In this document: piece after piece, positions 44,551 to 53,435 of the stretch
How positions within the stretch are numbered: position 1 is the stretch's first letter
Layout: each line of letters begins with the position of its first letter
The notes under the pieces: generated by a model
What the model saw: only the letters and a program-made list of their open reading frames with translations
Told to the model about the DNA's origin: nothing
The model's database searches: none
Origin: Algoriphagus alkaliphilus
GTDB taxonomy: Bacteria > Bacteroidota > Bacteroidia > Cytophagales > Cyclobacteriaceae
NCBI RefSeq assembly: GCF_900103735.1
Contig: NZ_FMXE01000004.1
Location: 62,001-126,000 of the forward strand
Direction: 5' to 3'
Length of the DNA stretch: 64,000 bases
Program-made: the position numbers and the translations under genes

Positions 44551-45318
44551 TCAAAAATCCCTTTTCCTAAAAACTCTCAGTGCAAAGAAATTGGGAAATA
44601 GCATCCAAACCATCAAGGTCCCTCCTGCGATAAGCAAACCCATACTGCTGGAAAAGAATTTTTGAAAAAAAGCACCGGTGTAGCCCATTAGAGCTGAAAT
44701 ATCCAATTGCATCAACATCAAAATCCTCCCCAAATCCACCGGATTGAGCATTACCAAAGCAAGGGTCGCCTTTTCCAAAGGATAATCCGCAAAGCTGTAA
44801 ATGAAGTAAAGTACAAATCCATCATACACCAATGAGAAATAAATCCATAAACCAAGGCTGATCCCGATTGCCTTCGCCTTGTCCCGAGTCATCACACTCG
44901 CCAAAAATGCGAAACCGGTGAATACCGCACTGAGAATAATCCCAACTGCCAAGAGCGTAATGAGACTGCTATCTGCTCCCCACAGCATCATCGGCAAGCC
45001 AAAACCGATCAAAATCGACAAACTCAGCATGATGATCACTGCAAACAACTGACTGAGGAAAACCTGGGATCGCTTCACCGGCTGGGCAAGCATCAATTCG
45101 ATAAATTCCAGATTGTTGTAAAAATGCGTGGTGGCAAAAACTGCTGAAATCAGCGGAACAATCATGATCATGATATTCATCAGACTCAGGGAAACTTTAC
45201 TCAAGTCGTCTGATACCTGGTAAATTGAAATGGCTACCAATGCCAGAAATACCGTGTAGATGAGGGCAAATCTGGATTTTAGGATGTCATATAGCGCGTA
45301 TTTGAGCAACTTAAGCAT
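44551..45318 (-). CDS. nosY: nos ABC transporter permease
   Basis: 255 residues, six hydrophobic helices. ABC-2-type permease of the NosY kind: MLKLLKYALYDILKSRFALIYT, then MIMIVPLISAVFATTHFYNNLEFIELMLAQPVKRS, the usual NosY loop. With NosF it forms the transporter that, together with periplasmic NosD, supplies sulfur or helps copper assembly at the CuZ site of nitrous-oxide reductase. It overlaps nosF by eight bases and is the last gene of the nos operon. Confidence 0.88.
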   Translation of the reverse strand: MLKLLKYALYDILKSRFALIYTVFLALVAISIYQVSDDLSKVSLSLMNIMIMIVPLISAVFATTHFYNNLEFIELMLAQPVKRSQVFLSQLFAVIIMLSLSILIGFGLPMMLWGADSSLITLLAVGIILSAVFTGFAFLASVMTRDKAKAIGISLGLWIYFSLVYDGFVLYFIYSFADYPLEKATLALVMLNPVDLGRILMLMQLDISALMGYTGAFFQKFFSSSMGLLIAGGTLMVWMLFPNFFALRVFRKRDF

Positions 45319-46054
45319 AGGTCATAGCTTTAGTGGTTGACTTTTTTTTTAAGCTCCATTGCATCAGTTTGGCAATGGCAGGGGAAAATTTCTCTTCAGA
45401 AGTAATCTCTTTAAGACTTTCGATGGAATCATTGAAGAAAACCTCCCCTTCGAAAATGTAAATGGCGTGATTGGTCAATTCCTCCAAATCACTCAAAATA
45501 TGGGAAGTGACGAGTATGAGTTTTCCGGCTTCCCGCTCATTTTTGATTTTCGATTTCAGGATTTCGACAGCGATCGGGTCTAGTCCTGCCGTCGGTTCAT
45601 CCAAAATAAGTATTTCGGGATTGAAAAGGAAGGCCAAGGCAGCACTCACTTTTTGCACAGTGCCACCGGAAAGGGTACCCAGGGATTTGTCTTTGATTTT
45701 GTCCAATTCATAGGCCTCCACCAGATCCAAATCATAGGTTTTGATTTCAGGCCGCATGTCTTTCATCATCGAAAAAAGCTGCCCAATTTTCATATTCTGG
45801 GGATAGCGGCCGATTTGGGGCATATATCCAAGGTATTTGCGATAGTCATTGCTGCCTTTGATGGATAAGCCTTTTACCAGGATTTCACCTTTATCCGGCA
45901 GTACCATCCCAAGAATCGATTTGATCAGGGTGGTCTTTCCGCTTCCATTCGGACCCATGATAGCATAGCTGTTACCTCTTTCAAAATTCAGGGTAAAGTC
46001 TTTCAGTACTTCCAGCTTGCCAAATTTTTTGAATATAGAATTAACCGTAATCAT
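45311..46054 (-). CDS. nosF: nos ABC transporter ATP-binding protein
   Basis: 247 residues. Walker A GPNGSGKTT (~34-42), signature LSGGTVQKVSAALAF (~131-145), Walker B ILILDEPTAGLDP (~152-164) and the switch His in LVTSHILSDLEEL. It energises the NosY permease for CuZ maturation of NosZ. The C-terminal tail (~205-247) is Lys-rich. Overlaps nosD by 14 bases and nosY by eight, so translation is coupled. Confidence 0.9.
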   Translation of the reverse strand: MITVNSIFKKFGKLEVLKDFTLNFERGNSYAIMGPNGSGKTTLIKSILGMVLPDKGEILVKGLSIKGSNDYRKYLGYMPQIGRYPQNMKIGQLFSMMKDMRPEIKTYDLDLVEAYELDKIKDKSLGTLSGGTVQKVSAALAFLFNPEILILDEPTAGLDPIAVEILKSKIKNEREAGKLILVTSHILSDLEELTNHAIYIFEGEVFFNDSIESLKEITSEEKFSPAIAKLMQWSLKKKSTTKAMTYA

Positions 46055-47294
46055 AAGGTCTCATTTTAGGGGATTGATCGATCATCTGATCGGGAGTCAT
46101 GGTAGGCAGGATTTTTTCCATCCGATCCAACAGTGTCACCATAAAACTTCTCCAGAGCATCACCGCTGCGGGAATTTTCTCTACAATGACACTATATAAA
46201 TTGATCGGTCGATAGGGCACATCGCCTATCATGTCCTTGTCCAGATCGTAGCCTTCGTATTTGTCCCAATAGTTTTCAGTGATGGTATTCAGCACCACCG
46301 ATCCGTTAGAACTCATATCAAAGGTGTTTTGCGTAAAATTATTTGCTCTGAAGGTGTTCTGATCACAGCTTGCCATGAGCTTAAGTGCCCAACCGTTTTC
46401 ACGAAAAGTATTTCCGGTAAACTGGATTCTGCTGCTGCCCTCCATATATATTCCTACTGTGTTTTTTAGAAAAACATTACCGATGACTTCGCTGTCGCTG
46501 ATGTCTTTGAGTAATATTCCGTAAGCGCTCGAACCCCAATTTTCCTCAAATCGGTTTTCCTTCATCAGTACATTTTTGGTGTACATCACGGCAACTCCGG
46601 CACCGTTATTTTTGAAAGTATTCCGAATGTAGCTGTTGTCATGGGAAAACATAAAATGCAATCCATAGCGCATGTTTTTCTCCACATAGTTTTCTTCAGC
46701 CTTGGTTTTGGTTACAAATTCAAGGTAAATCCCATCCCGGTGTCCCGATACTTTATTTTTGCTGATCAAGGAGTTTTTACACTTCCAAAGATGAATCCCA
46801 TTGCCCACTTCAAATTCTCGAATAGCATTCGCATGAATTTGGTTTCCCGTGATCGTCATTCCTGAAGAATTGGAAAAGTGAAGACCAAAAAAGGTGTTTT
46901 CCAAGATGTTGTCTTTGATGACACAGTTTTTTGAATCAAAAAATTTAATCGCTGCCGAATCGTCCATGTTGGATTTGCCGGTATTGATGATTTTTAATCC
47001 TTGAATCGTGAGGTTTTCAGCCGCTATAATCAGGACATTGCCTTCCATATTCCCGTCCAAAACCGGATACCCTTCCCCGATCAACGTGAGGGACTTTCGG
47101 ATGACTATACCTGACTGTTTGTAAACTCCCGCAGTGATTTGCAGCGTGTCTCCCGGTGAGGCTTTGTCCACGGCACTTTGGATGGATTGCCCCGGTACCA
47201 AGCGAATGACTGCCGAATGTCCCTCCACAGCGGCGAGGAGTCCAATCAAGGAAAAACAGAATATTCTAATGTAAGGCCCCATGGTTAGTATCAT
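46041..47294 (-). CDS. nosD: nos periplasmic copper-assembly protein NosD
   Basis: 417 residues with an N-terminal signal sequence (about 1-28). A right-handed parallel beta-helix of CASH repeats is seen: GQSIQSAVDKASPGDTLQI, NCVIKDNILENTFFGLHF, NSLISKNKVSGHRDGIYLE and more, repeating about every 22-24 residues. NosD works with NosFY to mature the CuZ cluster of NosZ. The C-terminal segment (WDKYEGYDLDKDMIGDVPYRP) is the conserved NosD end. A second ATG twelve bases further in (MGPYIRIF) is an equally possible start. Gap to nosL is 12 bases. Confidence 0.9.
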   Translation of the reverse strand: MILTMGPYIRIFCFSLIGLLAAVEGHSAVIRLVPGQSIQSAVDKASPGDTLQITAGVYKQSGIVIRKSLTLIGEGYPVLDGNMEGNVLIIAAENLTIQGLKIINTGKSNMDDSAAIKFFDSKNCVIKDNILENTFFGLHFSNSSGMTITGNQIHANAIREFEVGNGIHLWKCKNSLISKNKVSGHRDGIYLEFVTKTKAEENYVEKNMRYGLHFMFSHDNSYIRNTFKNNGAGVAVMYTKNVLMKENRFEENWGSSAYGILLKDISDSEVIGNVFLKNTVGIYMEGSSRIQFTGNTFRENGWALKLMASCDQNTFRANNFTQNTFDMSSNGSVVLNTITENYWDKYEGYDLDKDMIGDVPYRPINLYSVIVEKIPAAVMLWRSFMVTLLDRMEKILPTMTPDQMIDQSPKMRPYDYG

Positions 47295-47306
47295 TTATCC
47301 ACCAAA

Positions 47307-47741
47307 TCATTTAAACTGAGTCGTCAATTCTCCCCAGGCGAGATATACTCCACCTGTTTTGTTTTTGTATTCTTTAAGCAAATCATACTCTGGAAATGCA
47401 ACAATTTGACTCGCCATGGGCGTTTTGAATTCTTCTGATTTAAGATAAAAAGCATACTTAGCGTCCAACAATACGCCCGGGTTTAGATAGTCAATGACCA
47501 GAATGTGCTTATACATTTGGGATTTTCCATCCTCGGAATCCATGTAATGCAGCATACAATTCACATCATCAAATACAAAAACCTTCCCCTTTTCAGTCAC
47601 CAGCTCGGCACCAAATTTGGGATCCATCAGTGTCATTTTGCAGTGATGACATCCATCCTGACCATAGGCAATGGGTCTTGGGTCTGCCGAGCATGATGCC
47701 AGGAAAACCAAAAGTGCGAATATTGACAGATAGCGCTTCAT
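47307..47741 (-). CDS. nosL: Copper chaperone lipoprotein NosL
   Basis: 144 residues. Lipoprotein signal with C17 (LASCSADPRP) and the metal-binding motif C31-H-H-C34-K-M36, slightly different from the common CxxCGM/CGM form, followed by FVFDDVNCMLHYM. NosL hands Cu(I) to apo-NosZ at the membrane. It lies between the four-helix protein and nosD in the operon. Confidence 0.88.
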   Translation of the reverse strand: MKRYLSIFALLVFLASCSADPRPIAYGQDGCHHCKMTLMDPKFGAELVTEKGKVFVFDDVNCMLHYMDSEDGKSQMYKHILVIDYLNPGVLLDAKYAFYLKSEEFKTPMASQIVAFPEYDLLKEYKNKTGGVYLAWGELTTQFK

Positions 47742-47768
47742 AAGTATTAGGTTTTAAGTGTTTACAAA

Positions 47769-48350
47769 TCAATTTATTACAGTTTTATCAAATCTATCTC
47801 TTATTATAGCTACGATCAGCAGTCCAACACCTCCCATTAATATCCAGCTTCCTGTGTCAGGTCCGGAGTAGGCAAGGAAATTCAAGAGCTCCTTGTATCC
47901 GATCAAGGGGGGCTGGTAACTCATTCCTTCCACTTTTATAGCGGCTTTGGGATCCAGATTATGGCCATACTTATAGCCCCATTGATACATGTCCGCCAAA
48001 ACGGCCAATCCGAAGAGCATCATCAGACCAAAAAAGGCATATAAACTCCACCTTTTCCCGATCAGAAAAGCAATAATCCCCAAGGCAATCAAAGCTCCAA
48101 TGATATAAATCAAGAAGCTAAATTCCGGAAACATCTCGTCTCCGATGTGCCTCATACCGATGTAATGATTGACCCCGTTGATTTGATCCACATTTCCGCT
48201 GAGGTGGTCAATCCAAATTTTCATATTAAGCCCTTCAGGGTACTGAGGTGCCCAAAGGCTAATTTGCCAAAGCGGAGTAAAATAGGCCGGAATGATCAGC
48301 AAGGCCACCAGCAGAATCATGATCCGATTTGAAAAATTGAGAGGTTTCAT
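47769..48350 (-). CDS. Four-helix membrane protein of the nos cluster
   Basis: 193 residues with four hydrophobic helices (about 10-30, 78-97, 102-120, 165-185) and a ~50-residue outside loop containing WAPQYPEGLNMKIWIDHLSGNVDQINGVNHYIGM. Clade II nos clusters typically carry a short membrane protein (NosB in epsilonproteobacteria) directly downstream of nosZ; position makes this a candidate counterpart, but I cannot show homology by eye. Conserved His/Met residues in the loop (H in DHLSG, NHYIGMRH) could bind copper or quinone. It lies 57 bases after nosZ and 27 before nosL. Confidence 0.7.
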   Translation of the reverse strand: MKPLNFSNRIMILLVALLIIPAYFTPLWQISLWAPQYPEGLNMKIWIDHLSGNVDQINGVNHYIGMRHIGDEMFPEFSFLIYIIGALIALGIIAFLIGKRWSLYAFFGLMMLFGLAVLADMYQWGYKYGHNLDPKAAIKVEGMSYQPPLIGYKELLNFLAYSGPDTGSWILMGGVGLLIVAIIRDRFDKTVIN

Positions 48351-48407
48351 ACTGATTGGGATATTTACCGCCGGCCCTTTTCGGAGCCGACGGTAGGATT
48401 TAGAGAT

Positions 48408-50366
48408 TTACTCAACGTCTCCGGTTGAAAATTTCAAAGGCATATTCACCCCTTTAGGAGACACTCTCAGATATCCCTGCATTTCCTGATGAAGTGCAGA
48501 ACAGAAGTCTGTACAATAGAATGGAAAAACTCCCACTCTGTCCGGCACCCACTTTAGGGTAGCAGTTTCACCCGGCATGATCAGTAGTTCTGCTGTATTG
48601 GCTCCTTTGATGGCAAATCCGTGGGGAACATCCCAGTCTTGCTCCAAGTTGGTCACGTGGAAGTATACCTCGTCCCCTACATTGACCCCTTCGATATTGT
48701 CAGGTCTAAAATTGGATCTGATCGAAGTCATATAGACGTGAATTTGATTGCCTTTACGCTCTACTCGGGCATCTTTGATTCCCTTCAGTACATAAGGGTG
48801 CATGTTTTTCTCGATTGGGTAAAACTTCACCTGACGGTCCTTGATCAGACTTGCCGGAAAGGACTCTGCATAGTGCGGCTCTCCGATGGTGGGGAAGTCC
48901 AGGAGAAGCTGCATTTTTTCTCCCGAGATATCATAGAGTTGAGCCGAATGGACCAATTCAGGGCCGGTTGGCAGATAGCGATCTTTGGTGATCTTATTGT
49001 AAGCCACCATGTATTTCCCATGCGGCTTACCTGTAGGTCCACCGGGGATACTCAAGTGGCCAACAGAATAATAAGTCGGTACGCGATCCACTACTTCAAG
49101 TGTCTCGATATTCCACTTCACAATCTCGGAGGACACGAACATGGAAGTATAGGCGAAACCTTTTCCGTCAAATTCGGTGTGCAAGGGACCTAAACCCGGC
49201 TTTACTACTTCCCCATGAAGTACTGACTCGTATTTCAGTACAGGCATCCCATTGATATCTCCCTCAAAGTCTTTCTTTTCAATTGCAGCTAGCATTTTGG
49301 TAAATGAGAATACCGGAATGACCGCTGCCAACTTACCACTGCCTACAATGTATTCTCCGGTTGGGTCAGTATCAGTACCGTGTGGAGACTTAGGACATGG
49401 GATGAAGTAGACAATGTCTTTCAAAATTGTCGGATCCAAGACTAAGACATCCTCCTTCATAGTAGAAGTTGCAGTGTGGGTTTCTTCGTGCCATTTATTG
49501 TGGACATAGTTCGCCTTTTTCTTTGTTCCCTTGCCTGCTTTCACGTATTCTTCAGCTTTTTTCCAGTTGATAGCCATGATGAAATCCTTGTCTTTTTGGG
49601 AAGCATTCACTTCCAAAAGCGTGTGGGCCATCTCGGTATTGTAAGTAGAAAAGAAGAACCAACCGTGTGATTTGTTTTTACCGGCACGGGCCAGGTCAAA
49701 ATTGAACGGTGGTGCTTCGATCTGGAATGAGAGGTTCATTTCACCGGTTTTAGGCTCCACACCGATAAATGAGATGTATCCTTTAAAATTCTCCTTGTAC
49801 GAATCAATGGAAACATCCGATTTATCTCCTACCGGGACTGAGAATCTTGTTCCTGCCACTACATACTCGGTATTTTGAGTAATGAAGGGAGAGGAGTGGT
49901 TACCCGCCGAATTTGGGATTTCGATGATCTCTACAGTTTTGAAGGTAGTCAAATCCACCCGGGCGATCCTTGGAGTGTTGTTTGCATTTCCAAAAGCCCA
50001 TCTCGCATCATGCTCAGCATTCGTTGTGGAGATAGCGATGTGGTGCAAGTCATCCCAAGGTACAAATCCATGAGAGGTATTGAGCATTGGTTTGGACTCT
50101 TCTGAATATCCCCATCCATTCTCCGGATTTACAGAAAAGACTGGGAGGATCTTCAACACTCTGCCAGAAGGCAGGCCAACAACGGACATTTGACCGTTGA
50201 AACCACCCGAAACGATATTGTAAAACTCATCGTGATCTCCGGGTGCTACATAAACTTTGGATGCTGCATCTCCGGAAATGGCACTTTGTGCTCCCTTCGG
50301 TTTACAGCTTGGGGCCAAAACAACGGCTGTCAAACCGATTGCCAATAGCCAGACTTTCTTTTTCAT
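48408..50366 (-). CDS. nosZ: Nitrous-oxide reductase, clade II (Sec-type)
   Basis: 652 residues. It reduces N2O to N2 in the periplasm. The signal is Sec-like (MKKKVWLLAIGLTAVVLAPSCK) without a twin arginine, the mark of clade II, and may be lipidated at the Cys. The seven-bladed N-terminal propeller holds the CuZ histidines (e.g. DDLHHIAIS, NAEHDARW, PHGTDTDPTGEY, HTEFDGKG). The C-terminal cupredoxin (about 540-652) has the CuA motif CTDFCSALHQEM near residue 622 (C-x3-C-x3-H-x2-M). Preceded by the cytochrome c gene, a likely electron donor, and followed by the assembly genes. Length is normal. Confidence 0.95.
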   Translation of the reverse strand: MKKKVWLLAIGLTAVVLAPSCKPKGAQSAISGDAASKVYVAPGDHDEFYNIVSGGFNGQMSVVGLPSGRVLKILPVFSVNPENGWGYSEESKPMLNTSHGFVPWDDLHHIAISTTNAEHDARWAFGNANNTPRIARVDLTTFKTVEIIEIPNSAGNHSSPFITQNTEYVVAGTRFSVPVGDKSDVSIDSYKENFKGYISFIGVEPKTGEMNLSFQIEAPPFNFDLARAGKNKSHGWFFFSTYNTEMAHTLLEVNASQKDKDFIMAINWKKAEEYVKAGKGTKKKANYVHNKWHEETHTATSTMKEDVLVLDPTILKDIVYFIPCPKSPHGTDTDPTGEYIVGSGKLAAVIPVFSFTKMLAAIEKKDFEGDINGMPVLKYESVLHGEVVKPGLGPLHTEFDGKGFAYTSMFVSSEIVKWNIETLEVVDRVPTYYSVGHLSIPGGPTGKPHGKYMVAYNKITKDRYLPTGPELVHSAQLYDISGEKMQLLLDFPTIGEPHYAESFPASLIKDRQVKFYPIEKNMHPYVLKGIKDARVERKGNQIHVYMTSIRSNFRPDNIEGVNVGDEVYFHVTNLEQDWDVPHGFAIKGANTAELLIMPGETATLKWVPDRVGVFPFYCTDFCSALHQEMQGYLRVSPKGVNMPLKFSTGDVE

Positions 50367-50392
50367 AATGAAGGATTAATTTAAAAGGTGAA

Positions 50393-50881
50393 TTATTTGG
50401 TAGCGGCGTCTCGTTCACCCGCCTTTTCTTCGTCATTTTTTCTGAGGAATTCCAAAATTCCGCGTGCATCCTGAACACTGATGTTCTGGTTTGGCATCCG
50501 TGTAAGGCATTCCTCAAGCAGTTGCTGTGCAATGGGATCCTGATCAAGCATGATGTCCACATTGGTAATCATATTCATGACCCATTCAGGTTTTCTTCGG
50601 TTGGTCACCCCTTGAAAGCCGGGACCAACGAGCCGCTTGTCATTCAATTGATGACAGGCAGTGCATTTCATATCGACGATTGCTTTTCCAGTCTCGGCCA
50701 GAGAAGCGTCGATTCCTGTACCCAGATCTACAGATGTCACTTCACCGATTCCTTTTGGATCGGCTTGAACCTCATTTTTAGGCGTGGACTCGGTAGTAGA
50801 AGTGCTTTCACCACTTCCTCCGCCACACGAAGTCAGGAGTATCCCCAGGATACCCATCGACATAATCAGCGTTTTTTTCAT
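50393..50881 (-). CDS. Alternative reading: separate cytochrome c lipoprotein
   Basis: If translation starts at the internal ATG at 50881, the product is 162 residues: a lipoprotein signal with C19 in GILLTSCGGGS, a Ser/Thr/Glu-rich linker, then a class I cytochrome c with C73-T-A-C76-H77 and axial Met in LTRMPNQ. This matches the cytochrome c usually placed just before nosZ in Bacteroidota, thought to feed electrons to NosZ. It lies 26 bases before nosZ. This entry is an alternative start within the longer open frame, not an additional locus. Confidence 0.6.
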   Translation of the reverse strand: MKKTLIMSMGILGILLTSCGGGSGESTSTTESTPKNEVQADPKGIGEVTSVDLGTGIDASLAETGKAIVDMKCTACHQLNDKRLVGPGFQGVTNRRKPEWVMNMITNVDIMLDQDPIAQQLLEECLTRMPNQNISVQDARGILEFLRKNDEEKAGERDAATK

Positions 50882-52189
50882 AGTTTCTCGTTTGATTCGT
50901 TCTTGTAATTGGACTTTTGGATTTGATATAGATTGGTTGGAGAATTCATTGGATCGCAAGCCTGCCAATAAAAAGGCAATGCTTAGCGGAAAAAGGCAGG
51001 AGGCAAGAAAAAGCCAAAGGTTGTATTCGGGCAGAAAACCCATTTTCAACCAAATCAAGGTACCTTGGACAAAGAGCAGCAACTGTGTCAATACAAAGGC
51101 GGAGATCAAAAGAATCCAGCCCAATTTGGTACCCGAATGCGCATTGATCCAGCCTTTGGCTATCACTAAAGCGCAGACACCCATGGTCATGGCTCCGAGC
51201 AAAACCAGATGAAGGAAGCCGATCACATACATTCGGATCGAATAGGAAATCACTGCAATCGAAGGAAATACAAGCAGTCCCTGAAGGATCGCCTTTGCAA
51301 CCAGACTGGCCAAGGCCAGCAGCAGAAGCAACCTTGCAAAACCCAGAAGTTGATCAGTTTGATCCAGACGAAACACTGATTTTAGAATCCAGAAATAAGC
51401 CACTAGCTGAATGATGACTGCCAATCCATTGATTTGAAAGAAAATCGGTTGTGGCGCTGCCCAAGTCACAGCCAGCATAAAAGTCAGCGCCACAGAAATC
51501 GCCAACACCCATTCCTGGTAGGCTTGCCAGTGGATTTTAAACCCCTTCTCCTCAAAGTGCAGCAGAATCAACCCCAGGACACCCAAGACAAACCAGCCGT
51601 TCAGATGAAAATGCAGGAACCATTGGATAGCCATAAAGTAAAGCTCATGCATCCTTCCCAATGAGGATGAAATGGGGCCAAGTGCCCAAAGTCCAAAGGT
51701 GGAAATCACCATAAACCAAATCGACAGACGAAGCAATCGGGTGGCAGGTGTTTTCTTGGCGGACTTTATTACACGAAGCAGCTTATAAGCAAAACCATAA
51801 GAAAGCAAAACATGAAGTGTGGAGAAACTGATGCTGACAGCTCCGTATCCCTGAAAAGGGAACGAAAACAACATGCCCAGCAAAGCAATTACCGTCCCCA
51901 GAAAAAGAAATTTATAATCCTTGACCCGGTCTTTTTCTTTGACCAAACCAAAAACCATCCCTCCTATCAGCATCAGGTATCCCCAACCCAGCAAAGCGAG
52001 GTGCGAATGCGTATGGAGGATATTCCGGTATTCGAAATACGGAATTTCAACTACATGAAATGAACGCATCACCAAGCCCAGGCAAACAGAAAGAAAGAAA
52101 AATCCAAACGCCCATCTTATCCAATTCTGGCGGAACCGAGTTCCGGAAGAGTCAAATAAAATGGGCGATATGGAATTATTAGGAATCAT
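50393..52189 (-). CDS. Heme-copper-oxidase-like membrane protein fused in frame to a cytochrome c lipoprotein
   Basis: 598 codons with no stop between two distinct proteins. Residues 1-~420 form 11-12 helices; RNILHTHSHLALLGWGYLML (H59, H61, H63) and QWFLHFHLNGWFVLG resemble heme-ligand helices of heme-copper oxidase subunit I, but the full CuB site is not evident. Residues 437-598 start MKKTLIMSMGILGILLTSCG, a complete lipoprotein signal, followed by a linker and a monoheme cytochrome c with CTACH and the distal Met in CLTRMPNQ. The two are joined by VQLQERIKRET, which looks like untranslated leader read through. Either a real fusion or two genes whose boundary lost its stop. Four bases after ric. 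Confidence 0.7.
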   Translation of the reverse strand: MIPNNSISPILFDSSGTRFRQNWIRWAFGFFFLSVCLGLVMRSFHVVEIPYFEYRNILHTHSHLALLGWGYLMLIGGMVFGLVKEKDRVKDYKFLFLGTVIALLGMLFSFPFQGYGAVSISFSTLHVLLSYGFAYKLLRVIKSAKKTPATRLLRLSIWFMVISTFGLWALGPISSSLGRMHELYFMAIQWFLHFHLNGWFVLGVLGLILLHFEEKGFKIHWQAYQEWVLAISVALTFMLAVTWAAPQPIFFQINGLAVIIQLVAYFWILKSVFRLDQTDQLLGFARLLLLLALASLVAKAILQGLLVFPSIAVISYSIRMYVIGFLHLVLLGAMTMGVCALVIAKGWINAHSGTKLGWILLISAFVLTQLLLFVQGTLIWLKMGFLPEYNLWLFLASCLFPLSIAFLLAGLRSNEFSNQSISNPKVQLQERIKRETMKKTLIMSMGILGILLTSCGGGSGESTSTTESTPKNEVQADPKGIGEVTSVDLGTGIDASLAETGKAIVDMKCTACHQLNDKRLVGPGFQGVTNRRKPEWVMNMITNVDIMLDQDPIAQQLLEECLTRMPNQNISVQDARGILEFLRKNDEEKAGERDAATK

Positions 52190-52192
52190 TGA

Positions 52193-52912
52193 TCAGGCAT
52201 TCATGCTTGTAAATACTTCTTTAGCCTCAGGAAACAGGATGTTGTTTTCCAGATGGATATGAGTGTGCAGGTCATTTTCAAACTCCTGAAGCATTGCAAA
52301 TGCGACTTTATAAGTTTGACATGCATCTGAAGGAGGTGAGTATGAATTGCTGAGAGCTGAAATTTTCCGGAAACGCTCCCCTTCGGTATCGTGCTCCTCT
52401 TCCATCATGGCAATGGGATTTTCGATATCTCCGAAGTGTGCCGGTGAAAGTGGAAAGTTGCCTTTCCGGGAAGCTTCCATTGCTTTGATATAGGGAAAAA
52501 GAATAAACTCTTCCTTTTTCATATGCGCAGTAAGCGCGTCTGCTGTATTGAAAAACTCATCCCGGATTTCCAAAAGCTCCGGATGGTTGTCACCATGCAC
52601 TTTGGAAATCTTATCCAGGTAGAATTTCAGAGCGGGGATTGTTGTCTCTACATACTTATGATGGACACCTACAATGTGATCTACCAGATCAGCCATACCG
52701 AAATCCTGATAGTGAGTCTCATCCTGTTGCTTCAGGACTTGCTCCAGCACAGCTGAGATTTCCTTTAAGTCCACTCCTTCTCGCTCACAGGCATCGCTCA
52801 ACTTGACGCCTCCTTTACAGCAGAAATCAATCCCGTAATCGGTGAAAATTTTAGCAGTTCGAAAATTCTCCGCTACGATGCTACCTACTTTTTTTTCAGC
52901 TATCTGATTCAT
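52193..52912 (-). CDS. ric: Iron-sulfur cluster repair di-iron protein RIC (YtfE/ScdA)
   Basis: 239 residues. The N-terminal DUF542 domain has GIDFCCKGGVKLSDAC (C31, C32), and the hemerythrin-like C-terminal part supplies the di-iron ligands (DHIVGVHHKYVE, NTADALTAHMKKEEFILFP, EEEHDTEGERF, LHTHIHLENNILFPE). RIC repairs iron-sulfur centres after nitric-oxide or oxidative damage. First gene of the minus-strand nos operon, with the fused gene starting four bases later; it links NO stress to N2O respiration. A 20-base near-dyad lies 15 bases before its start. Confidence 0.92.
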   Translation of the reverse strand: MNQIAEKKVGSIVAENFRTAKIFTDYGIDFCCKGGVKLSDACEREGVDLKEISAVLEQVLKQQDETHYQDFGMADLVDHIVGVHHKYVETTIPALKFYLDKISKVHGDNHPELLEIRDEFFNTADALTAHMKKEEFILFPYIKAMEASRKGNFPLSPAHFGDIENPIAMMEEEHDTEGERFRKISALSNSYSPPSDACQTYKVAFAMLQEFENDLHTHIHLENNILFPEAKEVFTSMNA

Positions 52913-52926
52913 AATTCAATTATTTT

Positions 52927-52946
52927 AAAGGATATTTTTATCTTTT
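52927..52946 (-). promoter_or_regulatory. Candidate operator upstream of ric
   Basis: Read on the minus strand: AAAAGATAAAAATATCCTTT. It differs at one of 20 bases from 53436-53455 and is a near-dyad (AAAGATA / TATCCTTT). It sits 15-34 bases before the ric start, in the 50-base gap after an Rrf2 gene. An Rrf2-type repressor is the natural candidate to bind it. Confidence 0.55.
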
Positions 52947-52962
52947 TTTGTGTTAAATTTTT

Positions 52963-53394
52963 TTAGTACTTTAAATACGAAACCCCCTGACGGATACCTT
53001 TTGCCATGTCCTCCAAGGTTGTTGTCATCATCATCCCGGTGAGATGATCCCGAATTGCTTTAAACTTATGATGTACGGCACAGGGTCTTTTTTCTGAACA
53101 TTCCTGCAAGCCCAATGCACAACCCGTAAAAATTGAATCGCCGTCTACCACTTCCACTACACGGTGAAGCGATACCTTTTTCCCGGATTCAGAAATCCGG
53201 AACCCCCCATTTGGCCCTTTAATGGATTCCAAAAGATGCTCTCTAACCAAAGTCTGAAGAATCTTGGCTGTGAAGGCCTCCGGGGAGTTAATCGCAACGG
53301 CGATTTCTTTCAAGCCGATGCACTCCTCGCCCTCTGGCATTGTAGCCAGAAAAATCATTGAGTTGATGGCATATTTACAGGCTTTGGAAAACAT
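52963..53394 (-). CDS. Rrf2 family regulator (NsrR/IscR-like), first
   Basis: 143 residues. Winged helix at the N-terminus (MFSKACKYAINSMIFLA, SPEAFTAKILQTLVREHLLES, GPNGGFRIS) and a cysteine set C-x6-C-x5-C in TGCALGLQECSEKRPC near residues 92-105 for an iron-sulfur cluster. Rrf2 proteins such as NsrR sense nitric oxide through this cluster. It is upstream of ric on the same strand, with a 50-base gap, and divergent from the second Rrf2 gene. It closely resembles the third one at 57029-57463. The NO-sensing role is inferred from family and neighbours. Confidence 0.88.
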   Translation of the reverse strand: MFSKACKYAINSMIFLATMPEGEECIGLKEIAVAINSPEAFTAKILQTLVREHLLESIKGPNGGFRISESGKKVSLHRVVEVVDGDSIFTGCALGLQECSEKRPCAVHHKFKAIRDHLTGMMMTTTLEDMAKGIRQGVSYLKY

Positions 53395-53435
53395 CTTCTG
53401 GTGGAAATCTGAATCAAATGTAAAAGAATTTTAAT

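Noticed and set aside
48408-50366. Clade I (Tat-exported) NosZ
   Set aside because: There is no twin-arginine motif; the signal is Sec/lipoprotein-like and the gene order is that of clade II.
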